From: an uncultured Pseudomonadota bacterium
Lineage (GTDB): Bacteria; Myxococcota; UBA796
Length of the DNA stretch: 14,421 nt
Assembly: GCA_913040875.1 (NCBI GenBank)
Contig: CAJWHX010000041.1
Location: forward strand, 1-14,421
Direction: 5' to 3'
The position numbers and the translations under genes are program-made. The first letter of the stretch is position 1; each line of letters opens with the position of its first letter. Under the pieces are notes generated by a model. That model made no database searches, was not told where the DNA came from, and saw only the letters and a program-made list of their open reading frames with translations. Below, in pieces: positions 7,220 to 13,916 of this stretch.

Positions 7220-8206
7220 TTACGAGGGGCGAATCCACGGTAAAAATAGGGATACACATTGAGCCCCCGTAGAATTTTGATGCTGGCACAGTCCACCACG
7301 ACATCGAATCAATGATTCCCACGCACCTTGTAGCGTATCTCCCTCTTTGGGAAGCACATTCCTAGGATTGAGAACGGCATCAACAGACCACTCAAATCCC
7401 TCTTCGACCATCGATACAATGACATAAATCCCTGCAGGTAAACCAAGTACCCTATTGGAAAAATGATAGGACAAATGAGATACAGACACTACCATCGAGG
7501 TATCTTTGTTTTCAAAGCATTGGATCGCGGCCATCCAAATATTTCGAAGTAAATATTCGGAAGCAAAAACGTGCGCATCCGCATCGTGTACAGCCACCGT
7601 TAAATTGGCGTTGACCAGACGCTGTAACCTCTGTTGTTCACTCAAAAGAATCTCTGGAACGCTCACGATCGAGTTCGGAAGCTGACTTTTACGGCCCAAA
7701 TGCATAAACTGCCGAGTCAGTACTGCTGCTCGTTCAGTCATCGAGATAATGGCCTCAGCATCTTCTTTCATCAACGGCTCTGTGGCGTCAAGTTGTATTC
7801 CTTCCGCAGCAGATCCAATCACCGTCAGAAAGTTGTTCATCTCATGACCATACTCTTTGGGCAACGTTTGCAACGCTTTGGATTCAGTTCGAAGATGCGT
7901 CAACTCATGGATATCTTCAAAACTCCACGTGAGAACATCTCCATCCATCAACACGGTGCACAGTAAATGGCGAATGACACCTTCGCGGACTTCCAATCGA
8001 AACGGTTCGCGAACAATTGGATCACAGGACTGTAGTATTCGAACCACTCGAATGGCGTCCTCTTCATAGAAATACTCTTGCATCAAGGTCTTCTTTTGCA
8101 AATTCAAGTGCTGTTCAGCCCATGGACTGCACTCTAAAATGGTGCCTCTAGCGTTGGTCACAACGAGCATCAAAGGATGATGATTGAAAAAACTATTGTC
8201 TAACAT
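7220..8206 (-). CDS. PAS/histidine-kinase-like protein with degenerate ATPase domain
   Basis: This is a 328-residue soluble protein. Residues 8-100 look like a PAS sensor domain (LVVTNARGTILECSPWAEQHL to WSFEDIHE). Residues 115-175 are a dimerisation/phosphoacceptor domain: GHEMNNFLTVIG (His121) corresponds to the AHDFNNLLTVI box, and ERAAVLTRQFMHLGRK to the second helix. The catalytic domain (about 200-325) keeps the outline of the family, ending GGLCQHQNSTGAQCVSLFLP where GGxIxVxSxxGxGTxFxxxLP is usual. The N-box reads AAIQCFEN (Asn replaced by Gln) and the place of DTGxG reads MVEEGF, so the ATP-binding Asp and Asn appear lost. It may be a phosphatase, a partner for another kinase, or a scaffold. 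No response regulator lies beside it. The ribosome site is weak (TAGG just before the ATG; AAGGG farther out). Confidence 0.78.
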   Translation of the reverse strand: MLDNSFFNHHPLMLVVTNARGTILECSPWAEQHLNLQKKTLMQEYFYEEDAIRVVRILQSCDPIVREPFRLEVREGVIRHLLCTVLMDGDVLTWSFEDIHELTHLRTESKALQTLPKEYGHEMNNFLTVIGSAAEGIQLDATEPLMKEDAEAIISMTERAAVLTRQFMHLGRKSQLPNSIVSVPEILLSEQQRLQRLVNANLTVAVHDADAHVFASEYLLRNIWMAAIQCFENKDTSMVVSVSHLSYHFSNRVLGLPAGIYVIVSMVEEGFEWSVDAVLNPRNVLPKEGDTLQGAWESLIRCRGGLCQHQNSTGAQCVSLFLPWIRPS

Positions 8207-8260
8207 GCCTACTATTTATCCCTTCAAATCAATTGTACAACCCGATACCATTTCAAAAAG

Positions 8261-8297
8261 CAAAAAATACAAAGAAGGGATGCCAACGCACCCCTTC
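8261..8297 (-). terminator. Intrinsic terminator of the MYXO-CTERM/MopE protein gene
   Basis: On the minus strand GAAGGGGTGC (8297-8288) pairs with GCATCCCTTC (8283-8274) across a GTTG loop: 10 pairs with a single G-U. It is followed by a T-rich run over 8273-8261 with six consecutive T. It begins 27 bases after the stop at 8325, and should insulate the kinase-like gene from read-through. Confidence 0.88.
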
Positions 8298-8324
8298 ATT
8301 GTAGCCTGTACCGTGTAGATGAAG

Positions 8325-9614
8325 TTAGTCTTCTTTTCTACGCGTTGCAGCCAATCCGAACAGAGTCAGTGCAAGAACACCCAAATCAGACGATTGAACA
8401 CTGCTGGTTGCACAACCCTTGATGGGTTCTGACTCAATTGGATCCAGTCCGAATTCATCATCACTGTTGTCATCCAATCCTTCGTCTTCGTTGTTTTCTG
8501 GGGTGTCAGTTTCCTCTTCTTCAACAGGATCTTCTGTTTCAGTGACCGCATCAACACCATCACAGTCTTCATCGATTCCGTTGTCGGGAACATCATATGC
8601 ACCTGGATACGTGTATGGATCCGCATCATTACAGTCTACATTGTCACTCCAACCGTCTCCATCTTCATCCATCACTTCTGGTTCTGGGTTGTAGAACGGA
8701 GCTTGAATCTCGATGTTGTTCAGCAATACACCCACTTCGCTTCTTGCAAGAGGATTCCACCAAGAAGTATCAAAGTTTCCAAGAATATTGATTTGGTCGA
8801 GCATGAAGGTATCGCCTTCAGGTACTTGGATCGCCAAGTAGTACTCATGGTATGCAGACTCTTCGGCACGGGCTTCCAAGTTGAGGTACATATCCCAAGC
8901 AACCATATCACCAGAACCGATTACATCTACATCCCATTCATACAATGTGACGTTGTACTGAGTTTGAACCATGTTGTCACTTGAAACAAATCCTTTCACC
9001 TGAATCTCGGCTTCCGCACCTGCACCACCGTTTACTGGTACACCGTTGATGTTTGTTCCTTCTGGAACGCTGACGGCTGTCATGACAGAACCATCTGCAC
9101 CAGCATTGGCACCACCACCGATACCATATTGATTTCCAACGGTGATTTGACCATACGCGTCAATTCCATAGTTTTCAAATGGCAATGACCAGTCCCAACG
9201 GAAAGCACCCGTTTCACGTGAAACGTCTGTCCAAGCTTCGACACTCAATACTGGATGTGGTTGCATTCCCCAATCGTTCCAGTCTGTAATCCAAAGTTCT
9301 TCGCCTTGTGCAGGATTGGATCGGGCTTTAATAACAGCAACATAAAAGTCTGAACCACGATCGATAGAAGACTCAAACCAGAAGAACTCAACGATACCGT
9401 CTACTCGGTTGCCTTCGTCATCTTGATGACCAATGTACAATGAGTTCCCGTTGAAATACGCATATGCGTCTTGTGTGTTCCCGTCCAATGCTTCGTAGCC
9501 ACCAAAAGTGATGTCAATCTCTGGCTCCAACATAATGGCACCAGTGTATGAAGTTTGTGCAGCAGCAATATCTTGTGCAAAAGCTGTGGCTCCAAGTAAA
9601 AGGGAAAACAACAT
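8325..9614 (-). CDS. Secreted MopE-motif protein with MYXO-CTERM-like sorting tail
   Basis: This is a 429-residue exported protein. The N-terminus MLFSLLLGATAFAQD is a short signal peptide with an AFA-type cleavage site, unusual in having no basic residue. The body (about 20-300) is acidic, aromatic and Gly-rich, with beta-strand character and no family I can name. Residues 316-354 hold the MopE-type putative metal-binding motif (DEDGDGWSDNVDCNDAD, then NGIDEDCDGVD), then an acidic spacer of about 45 residues rich in Glu, Asp and Thr. The tail is KGCATSSV, a hydrophobic helix, then RRKED. This matches the plan of MYXO-CTERM (Cys, transmembrane helix, Arg-rich end), though with a single Cys. 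It is probably surface-anchored or released. Start 9614 is preferred because GGAG is 6 bases upstream; the ATG at 9620 abuts it. Confidence 0.85.
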   Translation of the reverse strand: MLFSLLLGATAFAQDIAAAQTSYTGAIMLEPEIDITFGGYEALDGNTQDAYAYFNGNSLYIGHQDDEGNRVDGIVEFFWFESSIDRGSDFYVAVIKARSNPAQGEELWITDWNDWGMQPHPVLSVEAWTDVSRETGAFRWDWSLPFENYGIDAYGQITVGNQYGIGGGANAGADGSVMTAVSVPEGTNINGVPVNGGAGAEAEIQVKGFVSSDNMVQTQYNVTLYEWDVDVIGSGDMVAWDMYLNLEARAEESAYHEYYLAIQVPEGDTFMLDQINILGNFDTSWWNPLARSEVGVLLNNIEIQAPFYNPEPEVMDEDGDGWSDNVDCNDADPYTYPGAYDVPDNGIDEDCDGVDAVTETEDPVEEEETDTPENNEDEGLDDNSDDEFGLDPIESEPIKGCATSSVQSSDLGVLALTLFGLAATRRKED

Positions 9615-9690
9615 GTTCATCTCCGTTGTGGGTGTTGACCCAAAATGAATGGGCGTTCAATTGTGGTTAATCTATCGTAATTAGTGCACC

Positions 9691-9720
9691 ATCGTATCAT
9701 TTTTTGGCGCGGTGTTGCAA
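9691..9720 (-). promoter_or_regulatory. Candidate promoter for the MYXO-CTERM/MopE protein gene
   Basis: On the minus strand TTGCAA (9715-9720) and TACGAT (9691-9696) lie 18 bases apart, each matching at 4 of 6 positions. The -35 overlaps an inverted repeat (TGTTGC 9713-9718, GCAACA 9730-9735) just behind the SprA-related gene. No T-tract follows that repeat, so it is not a clear terminator. Confidence 0.3.
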
Positions 9721-9742
9721 GATTGTTACGCAACAGTAAGAA

Positions 9743-11980
9743 TTATTCTGGGACTCCAAACATACTCTCCAGTGCCGTGACAGCCTGAACAGTTTCCAAA
9801 GACTGTTCTTGCTGAGGTGTAATTTGCATTCGTTTGTCTTCTTCAGACATCGGTGTCAACCGTGTTGGCCCTGTTGTATCCAAAGTGCTCTGAGCTGCCA
9901 GAGCGCCATCTGTGACCGCCTGCTCTGTAAAATCAATCTGCACTTGATCGGGCTGAAAAAGCGCTTGAGGATCGAGTGGGTCGAGTTCTATTGGGCTTTG
10001 ATTGCCTTCTAGCGACAGATCCATCTGTGGAATTCTTTGCTCTTGCTTCGATTCAAACTGAAATTCCAGCAAGCTATTGAAGCGATTCTTATTGCTGTCG
10101 ATAGACTCTTGCAAGAGTTTCACGGGATCCTCAATCTTCACACCTTGAGGAACAGCAGGGTCTAAATCGGAGATCTCGGACGCCAACCCTTCTGAAGATC
10201 GAGGCATGGCATTCACAGAATCATTGGAGAGACTATTGAGACCGTCAAAACTTTGCATCTGGGGCATTTGCTCTTTTTCTGCAATTGGATCGACCATTTC
10301 ATTGATACTTTCTTCTACCATCTCTGCTTTTGACTGCTGGACATCTTGGGTTAAAGTGAATCTCGAATCCTCAATATCTGGGGAACTTGAAGGCTGAATA
10401 TCAATACGTGGAGAACTCACTTCCACCTCATCTCTACGACTGGCGTTCAAATCAGATCGGGCTTCAAACTGATCGGCTTGGGATTCTCGAGACTCGATCA
10501 CTTGTGGTGTTGGTACTCCTGCGACTTCCTGCGCCAATTCCAATGAAGCAAATGCGCGGCGGTCTAACTCCTGCTCGAGCTTGAACTGCTGAGCATAGGC
10601 ACCCATTGGAGCTGCAACTGTAAGTCGTTCACTCTCTCGGTCTAGCGTCAACTCTGTCGGAGCTTCCAAACGTTGATCTTGACGCTTCCGCTGTTCTTGC
10701 AAAGCATCCATCGCAGCCAGCTGTGTAATCTCTTCGTCTGGCAATCGGCCACCATCTAATGGATCAGATTGACGTTCTTGGAGGCTTTGCGCTTCGACCT
10801 TAGCCTTTGCATTCACGGATTCTTCAGCTTCGAGTTGAGTGACCGTTTGCTCCGCACGAGCCTCTTGCTCCATTTGACTGGCCAATCCCGCTGCTCGCAT
10901 GTCAGCAGCAGATGGATCTGCTGGGGCTGTTGCCGCAGCGATCACTTGCTTGGCTTTCCGAACGGTTTCTTCTGGGGTACTCCCTGGCGTAATTTGAATC
11001 TGAACCTCTCCACCAATCGCATACTGCTTTCCGTCGGGACCTTGTTGATATGTAAAGGTCGCCGCAGAGGTAATCCCAGCACCCACTGACTTATGGGCCA
11101 ACTCATGAGCTCGAACCTCTTGATCACGGAGCTCTAGCTGCTGGACCATTGCCTGCTCTTTGGGATCTAACATCTCTAGTATCGGTACATCCTTTTCCAC
11201 TGGTTCTGGTCTGCCTGGATTGGCGTCTACGCTCAAGTGAGACTGACGTTCTTCCTTCTTCTTTTTGAGTTCTTGATACTCTTCTGCCAGCGTTTTCTTA
11301 TCCTGCATGGTTTCCGCAAACTCTGCTATTCTATCCTGTACAGAAAAATCAGATCCCTTCTCAAAAGGCTTTGCCAACGCAGTACCTTTAATGTCAGAGG
11401 TCTGCAGAATGTCGCGCATGACCTGCTGAATGTTCTCTACCCGAACCGTTTGAATACGCGAATCGTCTCCAAGCGCTCTCTCATCTAAGGCAAACCGCCT
11501 GGTGTCTTGGGCATTTCGAGTGTTTTTGGTAACATAATTGTTGAAGTCATCTTTGCTGAGCGGACCACCCGTAATGGGCTCAACGGTATCTTTCGACTGT
11601 CCAGCTGTTAAGACAGTGGTGAGCGTAGGCACAAACGCTGTATTGGTATGGTTGTAGGTGGTCGAATCTTCACCGATCAAATATGCTATCACGGCAGATG
11701 GGATGTGACCTTTGAGTCTTGTAGAGTCGACAAATTCAACAGTATCATACCCTCCATTAACACGTGAAGGTACACCACTGCCTCCGAAGTTCGAAACCAT
11801 ATCCGCAAGTAGAGGACTCGCTGGTGTTTCAAGAGTTGCAACGATGGGTCTCGCCGGAGTTTGAAGTGTAGCCACTACTGGACTGACCGCTTTGACTGGT
11901 TCAATTTGCGCTGCAGGCTGTGTAAAGCTTGCTGCTGAAGCATTCAATGTGGGAGCTATGTGAGTGGATGGAATCCGCAT
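9743..11980 (-). CDS. SprA-related (PF12118-like) putative metalloprotease, large form
   Basis: This is a 745-residue protein. Residues 284-371 match the SprA-related family, sometimes called CJM1_0395-type putative metalloprotease. They read EVRAHELAHKSVGAG with the HExxH zinc motif (His292, Glu293, His296), then TYQQGPDGKQYAIGGEV and ETVRKAKQVIAAATAPADPS. Family members are usually a few hundred residues, so both flanks are extensions. The N-terminal 280 residues include a tandem VATLxTPAxP repeat near 36-56 and a Lys/Glu coiled stretch near 230-250. The C-terminal 370 residues are Gln/Glu/Asp-rich, low complexity, and probably disordered or coiled. No signal peptide was seen. Start 11980 is chosen for AAGGA about 8 bases upstream; the ATG at 12019 has no ribosome site. 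The substrate is unknown and proteolysis is unproven in the family as far as I know. Confidence 0.83.
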   Translation of the reverse strand: MRIPSTHIAPTLNASAASFTQPAAQIEPVKAVSPVVATLQTPARPIVATLETPASPLLADMVSNFGGSGVPSRVNGGYDTVEFVDSTRLKGHIPSAVIAYLIGEDSTTYNHTNTAFVPTLTTVLTAGQSKDTVEPITGGPLSKDDFNNYVTKNTRNAQDTRRFALDERALGDDSRIQTVRVENIQQVMRDILQTSDIKGTALAKPFEKGSDFSVQDRIAEFAETMQDKKTLAEEYQELKKKKEERQSHLSVDANPGRPEPVEKDVPILEMLDPKEQAMVQQLELRDQEVRAHELAHKSVGAGITSAATFTYQQGPDGKQYAIGGEVQIQITPGSTPEETVRKAKQVIAAATAPADPSAADMRAAGLASQMEQEARAEQTVTQLEAEESVNAKAKVEAQSLQERQSDPLDGGRLPDEEITQLAAMDALQEQRKRQDQRLEAPTELTLDRESERLTVAAPMGAYAQQFKLEQELDRRAFASLELAQEVAGVPTPQVIESRESQADQFEARSDLNASRRDEVEVSSPRIDIQPSSSPDIEDSRFTLTQDVQQSKAEMVEESINEMVDPIAEKEQMPQMQSFDGLNSLSNDSVNAMPRSSEGLASEISDLDPAVPQGVKIEDPVKLLQESIDSNKNRFNSLLEFQFESKQEQRIPQMDLSLEGNQSPIELDPLDPQALFQPDQVQIDFTEQAVTDGALAAQSTLDTTGPTRLTPMSEEDKRMQITPQQEQSLETVQAVTALESMFGVPE

Positions 11981-12021
11981 GGTACCAATCCTTTGTTGGA
12001 TAATGACTCGGCTGGTCATAA

Positions 12022-12049
12022 AATATATCGTGTAAAATGATCAGAACAA
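12022..12049 (-). promoter_or_regulatory. Candidate promoter for the SprA-related gene
   Basis: On the minus strand TTGTTC (12044-12049) and TATATT (12022-12027) are 16 bases apart. The predicted start is near 12015, which would exclude the ATG at 12019 and supports the start at 11980. The -35 is weak. The remaining gap up to 12196 shows no convincing promoter for thymidine kinase. Confidence 0.35.
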
Positions 12050-12196
12050 ACTTCAAAAGTACATTCTGCCCCGCATAACTGAGTGTACTATTTTTATCCT
12101 CCTCTGTAAATGATGATCGACATACACACTAAAAATGATTACCTTTGACCTACCCATTTTGAAACTCCCACCCACTTCCACACCTCCGAGTCACCC

Positions 12197-12826
12197 ATGG
12201 CAAAACTATATTTCTATTACTCCGCAATGAACGCCGGTAAAAGCGCTATCTTACTTCAATCCAACCACAATTATCTTAGCAACGGGATGCACACCGCTTT
12301 GTTTACACCACGTCTAGACGATCGCTATGGGGAAGGACAGATCACCTCTCGAATTGGTCTGCAGGCATCTGCGTTGGCTTTTGAGCCAGACTTTGACTTT
12401 TTAGCGCATGTCACCCGAACACACGCCGAACAATCGATCGCGTGCATCTTAATTGACGAGGCACAATTTTTGCGACGCACCCAAGTACTTCAGCTGACTA
12501 TGATCGTTGATCAGCTGGGCATTCCGGTAATTTGTTACGGTCTGCGTACAGACTTTAGGGGCGAGCCATTTGAAGGCGCGCAGTATCTTCTAGCATGGTC
12601 AGACATCATCTCAGAGATCAAAACCATCTGTCACTCTGGTCGCAAAGCCATTATGAACGCACGATTAAATGCAGAAGGCAATCGCGTTTGGGATGGCTCC
12701 CAAGTGGAGATCGGTCACAACTACGTCTCTGTTTCACGCAAGGAGTTCAATCTGCTTCGCGCTTCGGGCATCGATTATCAGCCTCCTGCACCAGAGCTTC
12801 CACATCAACATCGGAATGAATCATGA
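12197..12826 (+). CDS. tdk: Thymidine kinase, type II, lacking zinc ligands
   Basis: Thymidine kinase phosphorylates thymidine with ATP in the cytoplasmic salvage pathway to dTMP. The protein has 209 residues, the usual length, and its N-terminus [16 protein letters not shown] is very close to E. coli Tdk. The P-loop is at residues 9-16. DEAQF at 87-91 carries the Walker B Asp and the catalytic Glu, and [13 protein letters not shown] at 113-125 is intact. The C-terminal lasso YVSV is present. The structural zinc site is not: E. coli, from memory, has CFCGRK and VCRKHY, whereas here the positions read CHSGRK (Cys145, Ser147) and VSRKEF (Ser180, Glu183), so three of four ligands are gone. No clear ribosome site precedes the ATG at 12197. 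The stop overlaps the next gene by ATGA. Confidence 0.95.
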   Translation: MAKLYFYYSAMNAGKSAILLQSNHNYLSNGMHTALFTPRLDDRYGEGQITSRIGLQASALAFEPDFDFLAHVTRTHAEQSIACILIDEAQFLRRTQVLQLTMIVDQLGIPVICYGLRTDFRGEPFEGAQYLLAWSDIISEIKTICHSGRKAIMNARLNAEGNRVWDGSQVEIGHNYVSVSRKEFNLLRASGIDYQPPAPELPHQHRNES

Positions 12827-13413
12827 ATGGTTTGAGACCACTGTTGGTTCTGTGCGCACTCCTCTCTGGGTGTCCAAGTCCGCAGGTTCAAAATTCTCTA
12901 AAAGCCTCTGACATTTCCTACAACGATCAAAATGTGGCCCTCGCTCTCGCCAATCTAGAGTCTCAGCTACTCGTCGAAGCCAGTAAAAAATCCGGAGAGG
13001 TCTCGGAAGACTTGGTTTCCGAAGTGGCACAGCTCAAGAAGGACGTCGGCATCTTACAAGAAGAACTCGCTCACGTCCGTACCCTTCTAGAGCAAGTCCA
13101 AGAAGGCGGTATCGCCCACGCCAAGCTCATCCCGTTTGATCCCAGGGTCACCACCCTACAAGCCCAAACACTCCAAGAAGCCGTCGATGAAATGATGGCG
13201 CGCATCAGCGTTCTAGAAAGCAGCGTACTCGACAATCTAGGAGAACCCGGGCCCGGTCTCTTCGAGATTCCAAAGGACAAAAAGGGCAAGAAAGGTCCTC
13301 AAAATGGACAAGGGGGACCCGATGGACCGCAAAATGGACCCCCAGGCGGGCCTCCGGGCGGACAAGGTGGTGGACAAAATGGACCTCCGGGTGGACCTCC
13401 GGGTGGAAAATAA
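12823..13413 (+). CDS. Small lipoprotein with coiled coil and Gly/Pro-rich tail
   Basis: This is a predicted lipoprotein of 196 residues. The signal peptide [17 protein letters not shown] has a clean lipobox LSGC with Cys17 and Pro at +2. Residues 35-100 are helical with a heptad-like stretch ([27 protein letters not shown] written in part: [15 protein letters not shown]), so an oligomer is likely. A second helix ([17 protein letters not shown]) follows at about 124-140. From 150 on it is basic (KDKKGKKG), then Gly/Pro/Gln-rich with [11 protein letters not shown] present twice. The tail is disordered and perhaps interacts with the wall or envelope. I recognise no family. The start ATG lies in the ATGA shared with the tdk stop, which implies coupled translation. 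The pairing with a nucleotide kinase looks positional rather than functional. Confidence 0.82.
   Translation: MNGLRPLLVLCALLSGCPSPQVQNSLKASDISYNDQNVALALANLESQLLVEASKKSGEVSEDLVSEVAQLKKDVGILQEELAHVRTLLEQVQEGGIAHAKLIPFDPRVTTLQAQTLQEAVDEMMARISVLESSVLDNLGEPGPGLFEIPKDKKGKKGPQNGQGGPDGPQNGPPGGPPGGQGGGQNGPPGGPPGGK
13330..13407 (+). repeat. Two in-frame 33-base repeats encoding [11 protein letters not shown]
   Basis: Copies at 13330-13362 and 13375-13407 encode the same 11 residues in the tail of the small lipoprotein, with several synonymous changes. They are separated by a QGGG linker. The layout is consistent with growth by duplication followed by drift. Confidence 0.8.
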
Positions 13414-13585
13414 CGGACCACTTTAGAGTCAAAAAAGACTGAGTCTACCCTACAGGTTTGGATTTAGAACACTCTCTTTATTGTGGATTACTTTGAGTTT
13501 TCGACAGGATGGTGTGGTTGTTTTACTATTTTTTGAAAGCGTTGATTGTGTAAATGGTTGAATTCATGAATGTTTTTGAGGAACA
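13414..13585. other. Gene-free gap containing the change to AT-rich DNA
   Basis: No gene of convincing length is seen. A small AGTC-A6-GACT hairpin follows the lipoprotein stop but lacks a T-tract. An ATG at 13566 opens only seven codons before TGA at 13587. The composition turns AT-rich in the later part. I suspect a join between two DNAs near the right end of this gap. Confidence 0.5.
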
Positions 13586-13861
13586 TTGAAAACTGTTGAC
13601 CAAAATAAAGTTAGCAAGTCTACACCTACATTAGGTGACTATTTAGGTGACCCTAAGTTAACAAGAGCATGGTTATCAACATGGTATGTATTCAATGATA
13701 AAAACGGTATTGCTAAAACTATTGCTGCTTCAATGAAGAGTGATATGGCTGGTAATACAGGTAACATTGGAGCATATGCTAACAAGAAGAAGTTAGCATT
13801 AGAATTTGATGCTGAAACACAGACTAATATGGAAAAATCCTACGGTTGGGACCAGTACTAA
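13586..13861 (+). pseudogene. Probable C-terminal fragment of a TctC-type periplasmic binding protein
   Basis: This is a 91-residue reading frame with strongly AT-rich codon use, like the permease gene after it. Its layout resembles the last third of TctC solute-binding proteins: a PT motif (STPTLGDYL, where TctC has a P-D-V-P-T-type segment), a Trp-containing strand (AWLSTWYVF), a loop with NGIAKTI, and an end MEKSYGW where TctC has a KLGW-like end. TctC is about 320 residues, so some 230 and the signal peptide are missing. In frame, TGA at 13577-13579 stops it just upstream, and the only start is TTG at 13586. It is likely truncated by the join here. It could instead be a small intact gene of unknown function. 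TctA begins 42 bases downstream and no TctB lies between. Confidence 0.5.
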
Positions 13862-13888
13862 TATAATGTTCTTAACATTTAAAACTTT

Positions 13889-13916
13889 AGAGTTCATGCA
13901 GTAATGTATGAACTCT
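13889..13916 (+). promoter_or_regulatory. Hairpin with the TctA start codon in its loop
   Basis: AGAGTTCAT (13889-13897) and ATGAACTCT (13908-13916) are a perfect 9-base inverted repeat with a 10-base loop. The ATG at 13904-13906 is in the loop and codons 3-4 are in the 3' arm. It could control translation initiation. A TATAAT at 13862-13867 just upstream could drive a short leader. It lacks a T-tract, so it is not a standard terminator. Confidence 0.55.

Noticed and set aside
8419..8694. Serine-rich open frame on the plus strand
   Set aside because: It is the antisense shadow of the acidic spacer and MopE region (Asp/Glu codons read backwards give Ser/Pro/Val).
9713..9735. Inverted repeat TGTTGC/GCAACA as terminator of the SprA-related gene
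   Set aside because: No T-tract follows on the minus strand, and the stem is only six pairs. It could equally be part of the next promoter.
11981..12019. Start of the SprA-related gene at 12019
   Set aside because: There is no ribosome site, and the likely promoter would start transcription at about this point. The ATG at 11980 has AAGGA at good spacing.
12050..12196. Promoter for thymidine kinase
   Set aside because: Candidates (TCGACA with TACCTT at 17 bases; a TACTAT) match poorly, so none is called.
13414..13450. Terminator after the small lipoprotein
   Set aside because: Only a four-pair AGTC/GACT stem around six A was found, with no T-tract, so it is not reported as a terminator.
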